DNA of 64,000 bases from Limisphaerales bacterium (GTDB lineage Bacteria > Verrucomicrobiota > Verrucomicrobiia > Limisphaerales > AAA164-E04): the NCBI GenBank assembly GCA_024761205.1, contig JAMASS010000022.1, positions 1 through 64,000 on the forward strand, given 5' to 3'. Shown here piece after piece: positions 19,115-28,913 of the stretch. The position numbers were made by a program, and so were the translations under genes. Each line of letters starts with the position of its first letter. The first letter of the stretch is position 1. The notes beneath the pieces are model-generated. The model searched no databases and was not told where the DNA came from. It saw only the letters and a program-made list of their open reading frames with translations.

Positions 19115-20905
19115 ATGGATATTACTCACATTAGAAATTTTAGCATTATCGCCCATATTGATCATGGGAAAACGACCCTTTCGGATCGGTTGCTGCACCG
19201 AACGGGGACGATTATGGACCGAGAGATGCAGGCCCAGCTTTTGGACTCGATGGACCTCGAGCGAGAGCGGGGGATCACCATCAAAGCGCATCCGGTGACG
19301 ATGTACTACGACGCCAAAAACGGGGAACGTTATGAGCTGAACCTCATCGACACTCCCGGGCATGTGGATTTTTCCTACGAAGTTTCTCGCAGTCTGAGTG
19401 CCTGTGAAGGCGCGCTGCTCATTGTCGATGCCGCTCAGGGCGTGGAGGCGCAGACGGTGGCCAATGTCCACCTGGCGATGAAACGGGACCTCCAGATTAT
19501 TCCGGTTATCAATAAAATCGATCTCCCGCACGCAAACGTCGAGCAAGTGCTCAAGCAGATTGAGGATATTCTGGCCATTCCGGGCGAAGAGACGATTTGC
19601 GCCAGTGCGAAGCAGGGGATTGGGATCGAAGAGATTCTTGAGGCCATCATCGAGCGGGTTCCGCCACCAAAGGGTGCTGTAGAGGATTCGCTCCAGGCGC
19701 TCTTGTTTGATTCCTACTATGACATCTACAAGGGAGTGGTTACCCACATCCGGGTTGTTAATGGTGAGTTGAAATCCGGCGTCCAAGCAAAGATGCTGCA
19801 CTCTGGGAAAAACGTCGAAATTAAGGAGGTCGGCAGCTTTAACCCCAAACCTTACGTCAGGGAAAGCCTCACGGCAGGAGAAACGGGCTATATCGCTGCG
19901 AGTATCAAAACACCCCTCGATATCAAAGTCGGTGACACTTTGACGGGCGCTCGCAATCCGGCTCCTGAATTGCCGGGGTTCCAAGAGGTTCATCCGATGG
20001 TTTTTAGTGGCATCTACCCAATCAACAATGCCGACTACGAGCGCCTGAAGACCAATTTGGCTAGGCTACAGCTCAATGATGCGGCATTCATTTATCAGGC
20101 TGAGAGCTCGGTGGCATTGGGATTCGGTTTTCGTTGCGGCTTTCTCGGTTTGCTCCATCTTGAGATCATTCAGGAACGATTGCGTCGCGAATTTAAAATA
20201 GACATCATCGCGACTTATCCAAGCGTCGTTTATCATGTAATCACCACGAACGGTGAAATGAAGGAGGTTGACAATCCTGTTTTTCTGCCGGTCTCCAACT
20301 ATATCGAGGAGATTCAGGAGCCCATGGTGAAAGCCTTTGTCATCTGTCCGAATGAATACATCGGGGACATGATGAATTTGGTTTCGGAAAAGCGCGGACT
20401 TTTGGAACACACGGAGACGCTTGACGATCGCAGGGTGATGTTGACCTGCCGTATTCCGCTCAATGAGATTCTGATTGATTTCCATGATCGTATCAAGAGC
20501 TTGACTCGGGGCTACGGTTCCATGGATTACGAGCACGACGGATATCAGAAATCGGATATGGTGCGATTAGAACTGCTAGTCAACGCAGAACCCGTCGACG
20601 CTTTTTCGTGCATCGTTCATCGGACGAAAGCGGAAAGCCGCGGCCGGGCGCTTGCTGCGAAACTCAAAGAAGTCATTCCACAGCAGCAGTATCAAATCGT
20701 GCTCCAAGCGGCTATCGGTGGTCGCATTATTGCCCGCGAAACGATCCGAGCGATGCGAAAGGATGTAACCGCGAAATGCTATGGCGGTGACATCACGCGA
20801 AAGCGCAAATTACTGGAGAAGCAAAAAGAAGGCAAGAAGCGCATGAAGTCCGTTGGCTCGGTGACCATTCCGCAAGAAGCCTTTGTCCAAGTGTTAAAAT
20901 CATGA
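19115..20905 (+). CDS. lepA: Elongation factor 4 (LepA), ribosome-associated GTPase
   Basis: A 596-residue translational GTPase, the normal length for LepA. G motifs: AHIDHGKTTL (G1, about 14-23), ERERGITI (G2), DTPGH (G3), NKID (G4) and a SAK-type G5 (CASAKQG). The EF-G-like domains II, III and V follow, with FRCGFLGLLHLEI in domain III, and the LepA-specific C-terminal domain ends in KKRMKSVGSVTIPQEAF. LepA acts on stalled or initiating ribosomes. The signal peptidase gene starts inside its stop (ATGA overlap), the lepA-lepB order known from many bacteria. Confidence 0.98.
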   Translation: MDITHIRNFSIIAHIDHGKTTLSDRLLHRTGTIMDREMQAQLLDSMDLERERGITIKAHPVTMYYDAKNGERYELNLIDTPGHVDFSYEVSRSLSACEGALLIVDAAQGVEAQTVANVHLAMKRDLQIIPVINKIDLPHANVEQVLKQIEDILAIPGEETICASAKQGIGIEEILEAIIERVPPPKGAVEDSLQALLFDSYYDIYKGVVTHIRVVNGELKSGVQAKMLHSGKNVEIKEVGSFNPKPYVRESLTAGETGYIAASIKTPLDIKVGDTLTGARNPAPELPGFQEVHPMVFSGIYPINNADYERLKTNLARLQLNDAAFIYQAESSVALGFGFRCGFLGLLHLEIIQERLRREFKIDIIATYPSVVYHVITTNGEMKEVDNPVFLPVSNYIEEIQEPMVKAFVICPNEYIGDMMNLVSEKRGLLEHTETLDDRRVMLTCRIPLNEILIDFHDRIKSLTRGYGSMDYEHDGYQKSDMVRLELLVNAEPVDAFSCIVHRTKAESRGRALAAKLKEVIPQQQYQIVLQAAIGGRIIARETIRAMRKDVTAKCYGGDITRKRKLLEKQKEGKKRMKSVGSVTIPQEAFVQVLKS

Positions 20906-22080
20906 TTCGATTTTGTTTTCGCTGGCTGATTTCGAGAAAGATTCGCATGGCCGTACAGATGCGGCATCAGGTGAACAAGTATCTGAATGCTCAACGGGAT
21001 TTGCTTTCGGAGGAAGCGATTCAGAACCTTAAGTCGGCTATTCAGAAAAGCACCACAATAATCCATCAAGGTACGATTCCGAAGGAAATCAAAAGCGGAA
21101 TGGGCGAGTTGGAAGAAGCCGCCAACAAATGGCTAAAACCGTATCGCAACGCCGGTATTCGTGAGAATGTGGAAGTGGGGATTGTTGCTGCGGCCGTGGT
21201 TTTGGGATTCAGGAGCTTTTTCTTTCAACCGATGGCCATTCCATCTGGGTCGGCTCAACCGACTTTCTATGGGATCATTCATGAGAATTTGCGGGGCAAG
21301 GCTGATGCAGTCATTCCATCGGGTCTAAATAAATGGTATCTTTCCTGGATCAAAGGGGAAAAATACTACGAAGTGACCGCGAAGAGTTCGGGACAACTGA
21401 GGATTATTGACCGAGAACCCAAACGCCTTTTTCCCATGCTGTCAAAACAGCGGTTCAAGATCGGCAACACAATCCACACCTTATGGTTTCCGCCGGATAG
21501 TCTTTGGACTCGAGCTGACCTGCGAGAAGGCATGGAGTTCAAAAAGGAACAGACCGTCATCAAGCTGAAGGTTACTAGTGGCGATCATCTGTTTATCAAT
21601 CGTTTCATCTACAACTTCCGGCGACCGGTTCGTGGCGAGACCATCGTCTTCAAATCAACCGGTGTCCCGGGCTTGACCCAACATACCCACTATATCAAAA
21701 GGCTTGTTGGCCTCGGCGGTGAAACGATTTCGATTGGCGATGATCGCCATGTTAGGATTAATGGCAAACCGCTGGATGCCTCTGATCCCGGTTTTGAATT
21801 TATCTACACCTTTAACGGTCCGCCGCAAGACAGCGTTTACTCGGGGCACGTTAACGGGGTCATCGGCCGGCAGTATACCAACGCGAATCTGGCAGCAGTT
21901 TTTCCGAATGAAAAAGCCGAATACTCGGTCCGGAAAAATCATTATTTCACCCTGGGCGACAATACGATGAACAGCCATGACAGTCGAAACTGGAAGGATT
22001 TCCCGCAAGAGAAAGTGATTGGAAAGTCATTCTTTGTTTTCTGGCCGATTACCGAACGTTTCGGTTGGCACGCTCGATAA
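20902..22080 (+). CDS. lepB: Signal peptidase I
   Basis: A membrane-bound serine protease of 392 residues that removes Sec signal peptides. It has a long N-terminal cytoplasmic extension (about 1-90), then one transmembrane helix (VGIVAAAVVLGFRSFFF, about 92-110). Box B has catalytic Ser117 in IPSGSAQPT; the residue after Ser is Ala where Met is usual. Catalytic Lys266 lies in HYIKRLVGLGGETI. Box E is GDNTMNSHDSRNW near 350. A large insert lies between the Ser and Lys boxes, as is common in this phylum. It overlaps lepA by four bases and is surely co-translated. The downstream region to 22275 is AT-rich, lies between convergent genes and shows no clear hairpin terminator. Confidence 0.95.
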   Translation: MIRFCFRWLISRKIRMAVQMRHQVNKYLNAQRDLLSEEAIQNLKSAIQKSTTIIHQGTIPKEIKSGMGELEEAANKWLKPYRNAGIRENVEVGIVAAAVVLGFRSFFFQPMAIPSGSAQPTFYGIIHENLRGKADAVIPSGLNKWYLSWIKGEKYYEVTAKSSGQLRIIDREPKRLFPMLSKQRFKIGNTIHTLWFPPDSLWTRADLREGMEFKKEQTVIKLKVTSGDHLFINRFIYNFRRPVRGETIVFKSTGVPGLTQHTHYIKRLVGLGGETISIGDDRHVRINGKPLDASDPGFEFIYTFNGPPQDSVYSGHVNGVIGRQYTNANLAAVFPNEKAEYSVRKNHYFTLGDNTMNSHDSRNWKDFPQEKVIGKSFFVFWPITERFGWHAR

Positions 22081-22274
22081 AAAACCACCAACTAGCAACA
22101 ATCAATAATAGGCGTCTTCCAATAGCCGTATATTTTTCGCACAATATCTATTATATTTAATTTTTGGATTCAACTTTCTCGGGTGAAAATTCGCTAGAAA
22201 CCTGTCACAGATTCCAGATTCGCACCCTGCTGGCGTTTCCCGGTGGCCCTCTACCCTTTTCTTGATCTTTTCGT

Positions 22275-23240
22275 TTAGCCTTGTGACCGATACTGCTTGA
22301 TCACGTCATCAATGATCCCCTCGAGATCGTTTTGTGGCGCATATCCGGTGAATCTCTTCAACTTGCTCAGATCCGGCACCCGTCGGTCCATGTCTTCAAA
22401 ACCCTCGCCATAGGCCTCTGCATAGGGAATGTGAATAATCTCAGAGCCACTCTCCGTTTTCTCCACGATGAGTTTGGCAAGGTGATTCATTGTGACCTCC
22501 TGGTTATTGCCAATATTAAATAGCTCGCCCGGACTTTCTTCATGATCCAGCAGACTGACGAGGGCGGTCACGGCGTCAGCGACGTGGCAGAAACAACGAG
22601 ATTGTTCGCCAGTACCGTAAACAGTAATCGACTGGCCAGCCAAAGCCTGCTGGACAAATCGTGGAATGACCATCCCATATTGTCCCGTCTGCCGGGGGCC
22701 GACGGTGTTAAAGAGTCGTACGAGCACCACGGGCAGGCGAATCTGGTGCCAATAGGCGAGCGCTAAAAACTCACCCAGAGCCTTAGCGGAGGCATACGCC
22801 CAGCGACGATATGAGGGAGGGCCGATGATACTATCGGAATCCTCCGAAAACGGGATACTCGTCGACTTTCCGTAAACTTCGGACGTTGACGTGAGCAACA
22901 CGGGCACTCGATAATGAGCGCAGGTATTGAAGACAACCGATGCACCATAGACGATCGTGCCTACCGTTTCGACCGGACGCTCAATAATGAGTTTAACGCC
23001 CACGGCGGAAGCCAAATGATAGACGCGATCAACGCCCTTAATGCACTCCTCGACGAGGCCCTTGTCAGTAACGCTCCCGCACACCAATCGAAATTGCGGA
23101 TGCTTCTCGAGGTGCTTAATGTTCTGATGCCCACCTGTAGAAAAGTTATCTAATGCGACGACGCTGTCTCCTCGGTCGAGTAGTCGCTCAGACAAATGGG
23201 AACCAATAAAACCGGCTCCTCCTGTAATTAGATATCTCAT
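22275..23240 (-). CDS. NAD-dependent nucleotide-sugar epimerase/dehydratase
   Basis: A short-chain dehydrogenase-type nucleotide-sugar enzyme of 321 residues. ATG at 23240 (MRYLITGGAGFIGSH) gives the nucleotide-binding fold right at the start, so the longer frame from 23324 is rejected. Motifs: GGAGFIG at 7-13, the catalytic YASAK (Tyr-x3-Lys) near 150, preceded by TSTSEVYG, then RLFNTVGPRQ. The C-terminal half binds the sugar nucleotide (GEQSRCFCHVADAV). The sequence is closest in style to UDP-glucuronate decarboxylase or GDP-mannose/UDP-glucose epimerase groups; the exact substrate cannot be read. The CotH-type gene lies upstream on the same strand with a 150-base gap. Confidence 0.85.
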   Translation of the reverse strand: MRYLITGGAGFIGSHLSERLLDRGDSVVALDNFSTGGHQNIKHLEKHPQFRLVCGSVTDKGLVEECIKGVDRVYHLASAVGVKLIIERPVETVGTIVYGASVVFNTCAHYRVPVLLTSTSEVYGKSTSIPFSEDSDSIIGPPSYRRWAYASAKALGEFLALAYWHQIRLPVVLVRLFNTVGPRQTGQYGMVIPRFVQQALAGQSITVYGTGEQSRCFCHVADAVTALVSLLDHEESPGELFNIGNNQEVTMNHLAKLIVEKTESGSEIIHIPYAEAYGEGFEDMDRRVPDLSKLKRFTGYAPQNDLEGIIDDVIKQYRSQG

Positions 23241-23388
23241 CGGTATTTTGGAGTTGCTTCGAACTTCTTGAAGAGAATGATCTTTCACGGACGCAGAAAG
23301 TAATGAAGCGTTGTTGAGACACAATCCCGAATCACGTCTACCTTTTCGACCTGCCCGGGGACATGTGGAGCAAGACCGATTTTCAAAC

Positions 23389-25296
23389 CTAATCGGATGC
23401 AGGAGGGTACAATCCGTCGGCTTTAAGTTGTTCCACTACAGCCAGTTCACGGTTTCGCAAGACGTGGTTCACGACCCACTCGACCCGCGATTCCCAATCG
23501 GCAACGGTATAAGGGCGCCCTCGACGGACCGCATCGCCCCATCGCGCCGATTGGGCTCGGATAGCTTTGTCGATTTGACTGACCCGAGCTTGAAACCGGG
23601 CAATGCACGGTGCCGTTGTCAGCGCACCGTCTCCGGTGAGATGTTGACGAGCGAGGGTCGCAAAGTGTTCACGATAACGCGGATGGCTCATCAGGTCTTG
23701 ATGCAACCACTGAGGATTGCTATATCGGAAACGATTCTGGTTCCGGCTGTGAAACGGTCCTGTTCGGTCGTTTTGGCTATCCGGCGTTCCCAATGTGTGT
23801 TCGGCGTCATGAACGAAAAATCGGAACCCTGCTTGGCCGTTCCGATTACGCAAGGCAAACCAATTGTTCGAACGTTCGTTGCCGAGAAAAGCGGAAAGGG
23901 GTCCGTCGGAATTTCCGGCATAAAAATGGATCAGCATGTAGTTGATGAGATTGTCGACGTCAACCAGAGCGGGCAATCCGCTCGTTCGCCTAAGATCCGG
24001 ACTGAGACCTACAAGGGAGGCATAGGTTTCATCGGTTGGGTTTTCTGCCAGAGCTCGCGCTTTTTCCCAGAGCTCGCGCCACACATCAGTATTACCATCG
24101 GTCGCTTCCAACTGATACCCATCAATAAAATTGCTGCATTTGAGCGTGTCAAAGTCTTCTCGGTTTCCCTGGAAATAAGTGGCACCATAGGCCGCTTCAG
24201 GACGCTCTTCCATCATGTAGATCCCCCAATAGTGGCCATTGAGAAAAAGGTGGTAGTAGCGGCTCCTCGTGTAGGGAGAACCCAAGTCACGTTGAGTATC
24301 ACGGCAGAATACCTCTCGCACGAAGGTGTTGTGCGTGCCGTGAAACGGATTGCTCTCTCGAGCCCACGAATAGTTCTGCGCCGTCCTGAGATCCACCTTG
24401 TCAAATCGATCCGCTCCCTCGTCTCCAAACAGTGGGTAATTGAGTTTGCCGGTCCCGTAAATCCTTCGGAAGAATAATCGGAACCCGTGCTTCTTAGAAT
24501 AGGGATTCCGAGTGAAACCGCCTCGGATTCTCAACCCTGCCCCCGCCTGGAATCCCCCGCTGCCAGCCGGGTTGATGAGTTCCACCGAGGTGTAGCGCTC
24601 CCAGCCTTTGCCGTGTCCCATAGGATTTGTGTAGATGCCGTAGCTGGGATCCGTGAGATGACCTTGGGGTGTGACAAGAGAGATCGTCGCTATTTGCTGA
24701 AACGCCTCCCGCCACTCTTCCAGGGTGAAGGCTCGGATAATTTCAGGATCCATCCCATAGTCCAAACGTTTTCCATTCACGGCCTGGTCCGGCCACCCAT
24801 CGGTGATCGCTCTTGCTCGATTTTGTTGCAGGATCTCGTCCAGGAAGAGATACGTTTGAGTGACGGGAATCGAGGCGAGTTGCCCCGGTGAATACGCCAC
24901 GGCGGTAATCCGGCTGGTGCGGTCAATCGGTATTGCCTTTTCGAAGCGCTGCCCGTTAGGCCCTCCCTCATCTTCGGATGACAAAGGGATGGAACCATTA
25001 GTCGTGAACCAAACGACTGCCTCAGGATCGTTGGATCGCAAGGATAACAACACCGTATCTTCGTAATAACCGTGGGGGACACTGAACGTCGGCTTTGCAG
25101 AACGGTTCTTTCTGTCTTCGTAGGTTGGGACCGATGGAACTTTGGGGTTTTGAGCGACCTGATGCGGCACATGCCATCCCCCGCCAAAAAGCTCTTCCTG
25201 ATGGCGCTGAAAATAAAGCCCGATGGCCACCAAACTCGCAATCCCGATGACCAGCAGTAGCAGCAAAATCGCCAATATCTTCGCGAATGTCTTCAT
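23389..25296 (-). CDS. CotH-type kinase-like exported protein with chitobiase-like domain
   Basis: A 635-residue membrane-anchored or exported protein. Residues 5-28 form a strong transmembrane or signal segment (ILAILLLLLVIGIASLVAIG). Residues about 65-150 resemble the chitobiase/hexosaminidase C-terminal Ig-like domain (VVWFTTNGSIPLSS). From about 195 on is a CotH domain: SVELINPAG, LRIRGGFTRNP, FRLFFRRIYG, FVREVFCRDTQRDLG, NGHYWGIYMMEERPE and FFVHDAEHTLG. CotH proteins are atypical protein kinases that phosphorylate secreted proteins in Bacillus; in this phylum the role is untested. It lies between the ThuA gene upstream (119-base gap) and the epimerase downstream, all on the minus strand. 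Confidence 0.85.
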   Translation of the reverse strand: MKTFAKILAILLLLLVIGIASLVAIGLYFQRHQEELFGGGWHVPHQVAQNPKVPSVPTYEDRKNRSAKPTFSVPHGYYEDTVLLSLRSNDPEAVVWFTTNGSIPLSSEDEGGPNGQRFEKAIPIDRTSRITAVAYSPGQLASIPVTQTYLFLDEILQQNRARAITDGWPDQAVNGKRLDYGMDPEIIRAFTLEEWREAFQQIATISLVTPQGHLTDPSYGIYTNPMGHGKGWERYTSVELINPAGSGGFQAGAGLRIRGGFTRNPYSKKHGFRLFFRRIYGTGKLNYPLFGDEGADRFDKVDLRTAQNYSWARESNPFHGTHNTFVREVFCRDTQRDLGSPYTRSRYYHLFLNGHYWGIYMMEERPEAAYGATYFQGNREDFDTLKCSNFIDGYQLEATDGNTDVWRELWEKARALAENPTDETYASLVGLSPDLRRTSGLPALVDVDNLINYMLIHFYAGNSDGPLSAFLGNERSNNWFALRNRNGQAGFRFFVHDAEHTLGTPDSQNDRTGPFHSRNQNRFRYSNPQWLHQDLMSHPRYREHFATLARQHLTGDGALTTAPCIARFQARVSQIDKAIRAQSARWGDAVRRGRPYTVADWESRVEWVVNHVLRNRELAVVEQLKADGLYPPASD

Positions 25297-25414
25297 GTGT
25301 TTCCTGCCCTATTGGAATGAGTCATCGGTCTCCATGTTCAAAACCAATCACTAACTCACGTTGTGAATTTAAAATCATGACCATCTCGCTCAATTCTTAC
25401 TGAAAGAGCAAACA

Positions 25415-26422
25415 TTAGTCCGCCTTCTGAGACCGAACGTTAACCCCAAGTCTACGGCTCTGATCTTTTGGGGCCTGTTTATGGGCACTGTCTGCCACTT
25501 TCTGAATACTGTCACCCAACCATCGAACGGTGTTGAGAATAATCTGTTGCACTTCTTTCTGTTTATAGACGGGGGACTGTTCGTGGCCCGGTCTAAAGTA
25601 AAACACCTTGCCCTTGCCCAATTCCCAGACCGCTCCACTCCGAAACCATTCACCGGCTTCCCATGTTTCTTTAAAGAGCACCGCATCCGGATCCGGAACA
25701 TGAAAAGGCTCGTTATACATCTCGGTTTGATGAACAGGGAAATGCAGCGGCAGCCCAGCCGCTATCGGATGATCGGGTAGCATCGTGTGGAGTGTTCCCG
25801 GTTTTCCATCCGGGCGGTAATCGGGAAAACAACAGTTGGGTAGATCTACTCGGACGTGTTGCACCACGCCTCGTCGCTTCCAGGCGTAGTAGGCGGGTGT
25901 TTGGATGGACTCATGTGCTGGTGGGAAACGCCCGGGTGGCGGAACGAAATCAAATCGAACCCGAGGAAAGTCCGGTGAATTGGGATATTTTCGGGCGGCA
26001 TCCATCCGCGTGCGTTCGTTCATCGCCTCCATGAAGGGCATCGCCCAGTGTGCCGAATGCAAAGCAATCATGGACAGCTTCCCTTCCTTAATGCGGCGAA
26101 CGATCTGTTTTGATTCATCAATTGACACCTCGCCATTCCTCGCATGGCCCCACCAGATAAGGACGTCACAGGCACCCAAAGTCGCTTTGTCAATTCCTTT
26201 CTCGGGATCGTCGAGGCGTTTGGAGACGACACTTAGGTCCGCGAACTGTTTGAGATAGTCAGCGATCTCATTTCCCAGGAAGTTGTCATACGCCTCGGCC
26301 TGCCGGGGTTGCTGCTCATCCCAGACCACCACTCGGATGGGGGCACCTTTGGTCTCCTGGCGAAGTGTGGATATGACGACAAATAAAACGAGAACCCAGC
26401 TGAGCAACTTGAATCGAGGCAT
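25415..26422 (-). CDS. ThuA-domain protein (trehalose-utilisation-like)
   Basis: An exported protein of 335 residues with a ThuA fold, a class-I-glutamine-amidotransferase-like domain often acting next to sugar dehydrogenases. ATG at 26422 gives a signal peptide (FKLLSWVLVLFVVISTL), so the longer frame from 26554 is not used. The domain starts IRVVVWDEQQP and includes DVLIWWGHARNG, MIALHSAHW, TEMYNEPFHVP, and FYFRPGHEQSPVY near the end. Known ThuA proteins help convert disaccharides to keto forms; here the partner is probably the PQQ-type sugar dehydrogenase that starts divergently 88 bases away. The tail after about 310 is polar. Confidence 0.88.
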   Translation of the reverse strand: MPRFKLLSWVLVLFVVISTLRQETKGAPIRVVVWDEQQPRQAEAYDNFLGNEIADYLKQFADLSVVSKRLDDPEKGIDKATLGACDVLIWWGHARNGEVSIDESKQIVRRIKEGKLSMIALHSAHWAMPFMEAMNERTRMDAARKYPNSPDFPRVRFDFVPPPGRFPPAHESIQTPAYYAWKRRGVVQHVRVDLPNCCFPDYRPDGKPGTLHTMLPDHPIAAGLPLHFPVHQTEMYNEPFHVPDPDAVLFKETWEAGEWFRSGAVWELGKGKVFYFRPGHEQSPVYKQKEVQQIILNTVRWLGDSIQKVADSAHKQAPKDQSRRLGVNVRSQKAD

Positions 26423-26510
26423 GATTAGAATGTTTGCCAGACTTTTCGTCGAAGTCCAACCTATCTGAGAAATTCTTGCGCCCCGGTTTTGCTGGGATAA
26501 TGTTAAACAC

Positions 26511-27734
26511 ATGAATCGATCATCACGGTTGGGTTTGATCCTAGGAGCCTCCATCTTAGGTCAAGTCATCCGAGTTTGGGGTATTGATCCCCTTCCCCAG
26601 TTGGAGCTTGAAGTTGCTTTTCCACGGCTGACCTTTGATCGGCCGGTTACCGCATGCAGCCCCCCGAGCGGAGATCAGCGCCTTTATCTGGTGGAACAGA
26701 AGGGAAGGATTTTGATCCTGCCCCAAGACAGGGAATTGGACACGGTCGATGTCTTTCTGGATATCACCGATCGTAAACCTTATGTGGAAAACGAAGAAGG
26801 CCTCCTAGGTCTTTGCTTTCATCCACAGTATCGATCAAACGGCAAGTTTTACGTTTATTACACCCAGCATCAGCCACGACGCAGTGTCCTGAGTCAGTTC
26901 CAACATTTGGCGACTGATGCCAACCGGGTGGACCCGGTGACCGAGCGTGTCTTGCTGGAAGTGCCGCAACCTTATGGCAACCACAATTCTGGCACCATCG
27001 CGTTCGGGCCGGACGGTCATCTATACATCGGTTTAGGCGATGGCGGCTCTGCCAACGATCCTCACGACAACGGGCAGAATCTGCGATCGCTGTTGGGTAA
27101 AATTTTGCGTGTCGATGTAAATCGCCGACCCGCAACGCAAAATTACGGCATTCCTTTGGACAATCCGTTCGTTGGTGCTGGCAGCGGCATCCGCCCGGAG
27201 ATCTGGGCCTTTGGATTTCGAAATCCGTGGTGCCTTTCGTTTGATCCCAAGAACGGTTCTCTTTGGATGGCGGATGTGGGACAGAACAAGTGGGAGGAGA
27301 TCAATCTGGTCGTTCGTGGTGGCAACTATGGCTGGAACACCTATGAAGGCTTCCACTTATTCAAAGAGCCGGCCTCGAAGGCCGTGAATACCATTTTTCC
27401 CGTTATGGAATACCCTCACTCGCCGCAGTTCAATGATCAAGCCGTTTTCCCACATAGCCCGGGACTCAGCATCACTGGGGGACATGTGTATCGTGGGGCC
27501 CGGTTGTCAGATTTTGATGGCGTTTATTTCTACGGCGATTTTGCCATGGGCACCCTTTGGGGCTTGCGTTTCCAGCATGGAAAGATTACCCACCTCGGTA
27601 CCGTCGCAGAAATGCCCCTTGACGCCAAACCTCGACGGAGCATCTCAGGTTTTGGTCGGGATGCTGACGGTGAAATTTACATCCTTTCCTTTGACGGGAG
27701 GGTCTATTCCTTGGAACCAGAAACCAAGGGATAG
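26511..27734 (+). CDS. PQQ-type soluble sugar dehydrogenase (glucose/sorbosone-like)
   Basis: A secreted six-bladed beta-propeller enzyme of 407 residues that oxidises sugars with PQQ. The signal peptide is about 1-24. Blades carry the family motifs: VEQKGRILIL, ENEEGLLGLCFHPQY, NHNSGTIAFGPDGHLYIGLGDGG (in two parts, about 155-180), KILRVDVNRR, WAFGFRNPWCLSFDP, DVGQNKWEEINLV and GGNYGWNTYEG. The His in the NHNSG segment is the catalytic-type His of this family. It ends with YILSFDGRVYSLEP. The gene diverges from the ThuA gene with an 88-base shared promoter region. A possible weak promoter with TTGCGC at 26476 and TAATGT at 26498 would put the start very close to the -10 box. Confidence 0.9.
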   Translation: MNRSSRLGLILGASILGQVIRVWGIDPLPQLELEVAFPRLTFDRPVTACSPPSGDQRLYLVEQKGRILILPQDRELDTVDVFLDITDRKPYVENEEGLLGLCFHPQYRSNGKFYVYYTQHQPRRSVLSQFQHLATDANRVDPVTERVLLEVPQPYGNHNSGTIAFGPDGHLYIGLGDGGSANDPHDNGQNLRSLLGKILRVDVNRRPATQNYGIPLDNPFVGAGSGIRPEIWAFGFRNPWCLSFDPKNGSLWMADVGQNKWEEINLVVRGGNYGWNTYEGFHLFKEPASKAVNTIFPVMEYPHSPQFNDQAVFPHSPGLSITGGHVYRGARLSDFDGVYFYGDFAMGTLWGLRFQHGKITHLGTVAEMPLDAKPRRSISGFGRDADGEIYILSFDGRVYSLEPETKG

Positions 27735-27881
27735 TCAGCGAGCTCTTAAAGGTCTAGGCGACCGGATCAGCTATGTTGTGTCCTGGGGTTTGATAACTTG
27801 AAAAGCGCCTTCATGCTCAAGAGCTTGTAAGCAAAGAAATCCTTCGCAATTCAACCTGAAATTTGGTAGGGTCTCTAAGTG

Positions 27882-28913
27882 ATGAATCCTCAATCTTTTG
27901 CCGACCTGACGGAGAAATGCTGCGGCAACTCCATGAATCGCCGCTCATTCCTGAAATCTACCGCCCTGCCCTTTGGAATTGCCACTCTCGGCGGAACTCC
28001 AAAGATCCAAATCATCGGCGAGGAAACTGTTTCTCCCTCAGCAGATTCGGAGTCCTTGGTCACATTCCTCTACAAAAGCCTCAGCGATTTGCAGCGAGAG
28101 ATGATCTGTATGTCATTCGACCACAAGAAGCGGTCTCAGGTGGAGAACAACTGGCACATCACCAAAGCGCGGGTTGGTGAACACTTCACCCCCGATCAAC
28201 AAGACCTAATTAAACAAATCTTCTTGAGCTTACACAGCCCGGAATATCGAGAAGCCGTTTTCGAGCAAGTCGCTTGGGATACGGACGAGGAAGGATTGGA
28301 AGATTGCTCGATTGCGCTCTTTGGAAAGCCGGGCGTCGGTAAGTTTGAATTTGTTTTAACCGGCCGGCATGTGACCCGGCGTTGTGATGGAGACAGCTTG
28401 GAGGGGTCCGCATTTGGCGGCCCGATCTTCTACGGCCATCAGGCGGGAAAATACTTCGACGAACCGGCCAATCACCCCGGCAATGCCTACTGGTATCAGG
28501 CCAAACGCGCCAACGAGGTCTTCCAAATGCTGGATGGAAAACAGCGAGATTTGGCCCTTCTGAATAAGCCAAGAAAAGAGGAGGGCACGAAAACGGTCAA
28601 GCTCACCGGAAGAACCTCGGACCTCCCGGGCATTCCCATTGAAGGACTGTCAGGCGATCAAAAGGAACATGTTCGCAAAGTGCTTGCTGATGTCTTGGCC
28701 CCGTTTCGAAAGAAAGATGCCACCGAAGCGTTAAACCTCATCGAGCCCGCTCAATTCGATCATCTCCACATGGCGTTCTACAAACATAACGATATAGGCA
28801 ACGACGGAGTCTGGGATGTATGGCAAATCGAGGGACCGTCCGCCCTGATTTTCTTCCGTGGCGAACCACATGTCCACGCCTACATCCACATCCGGAAGGA
28901 ACCCATCGCCTAG
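27882..28913 (+). CDS. DUF3500 exported protein
   Basis: A protein of 343 residues matching the DUF3500 family (function unknown). It carries a Tat-like signal (NRRSFLKSTALPFGIATLGG); either ATG 27882 or ATG 27933 could be the start, and the second would place the Tat motif right at the N-terminus. Family features: MCMSFDH-like block (ICMSFDHKKRSQVENNW), VFEQVAWDTDEEG, the central FVLTGRHVTRRCDG, FGGPIFYGHQ and the C-terminal FFRGEPHVHAYIHIRK. Family members often lie near sugar or oxidoreductase genes, as here downstream of the sugar dehydrogenase. The TAG stop at 28911 is followed in the same frame by a long coding region that belongs to another protein family. Confidence 0.85.
   Translation: MNPQSFADLTEKCCGNSMNRRSFLKSTALPFGIATLGGTPKIQIIGEETVSPSADSESLVTFLYKSLSDLQREMICMSFDHKKRSQVENNWHITKARVGEHFTPDQQDLIKQIFLSLHSPEYREAVFEQVAWDTDEEGLEDCSIALFGKPGVGKFEFVLTGRHVTRRCDGDSLEGSAFGGPIFYGHQAGKYFDEPANHPGNAYWYQAKRANEVFQMLDGKQRDLALLNKPRKEEGTKTVKLTGRTSDLPGIPIEGLSGDQKEHVRKVLADVLAPFRKKDATEALNLIEPAQFDHLHMAFYKHNDIGNDGVWDVWQIEGPSALIFFRGEPHVHAYIHIRKEPIA

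Noticed and set aside
18845-19993. Minus-strand frame of 382 codons
   Set aside because: Antisense to the highly conserved lepA.
23311-24477. Plus-strand frame of 388 codons
   Set aside because: Antisense to the CotH gene; no recognisable motifs.
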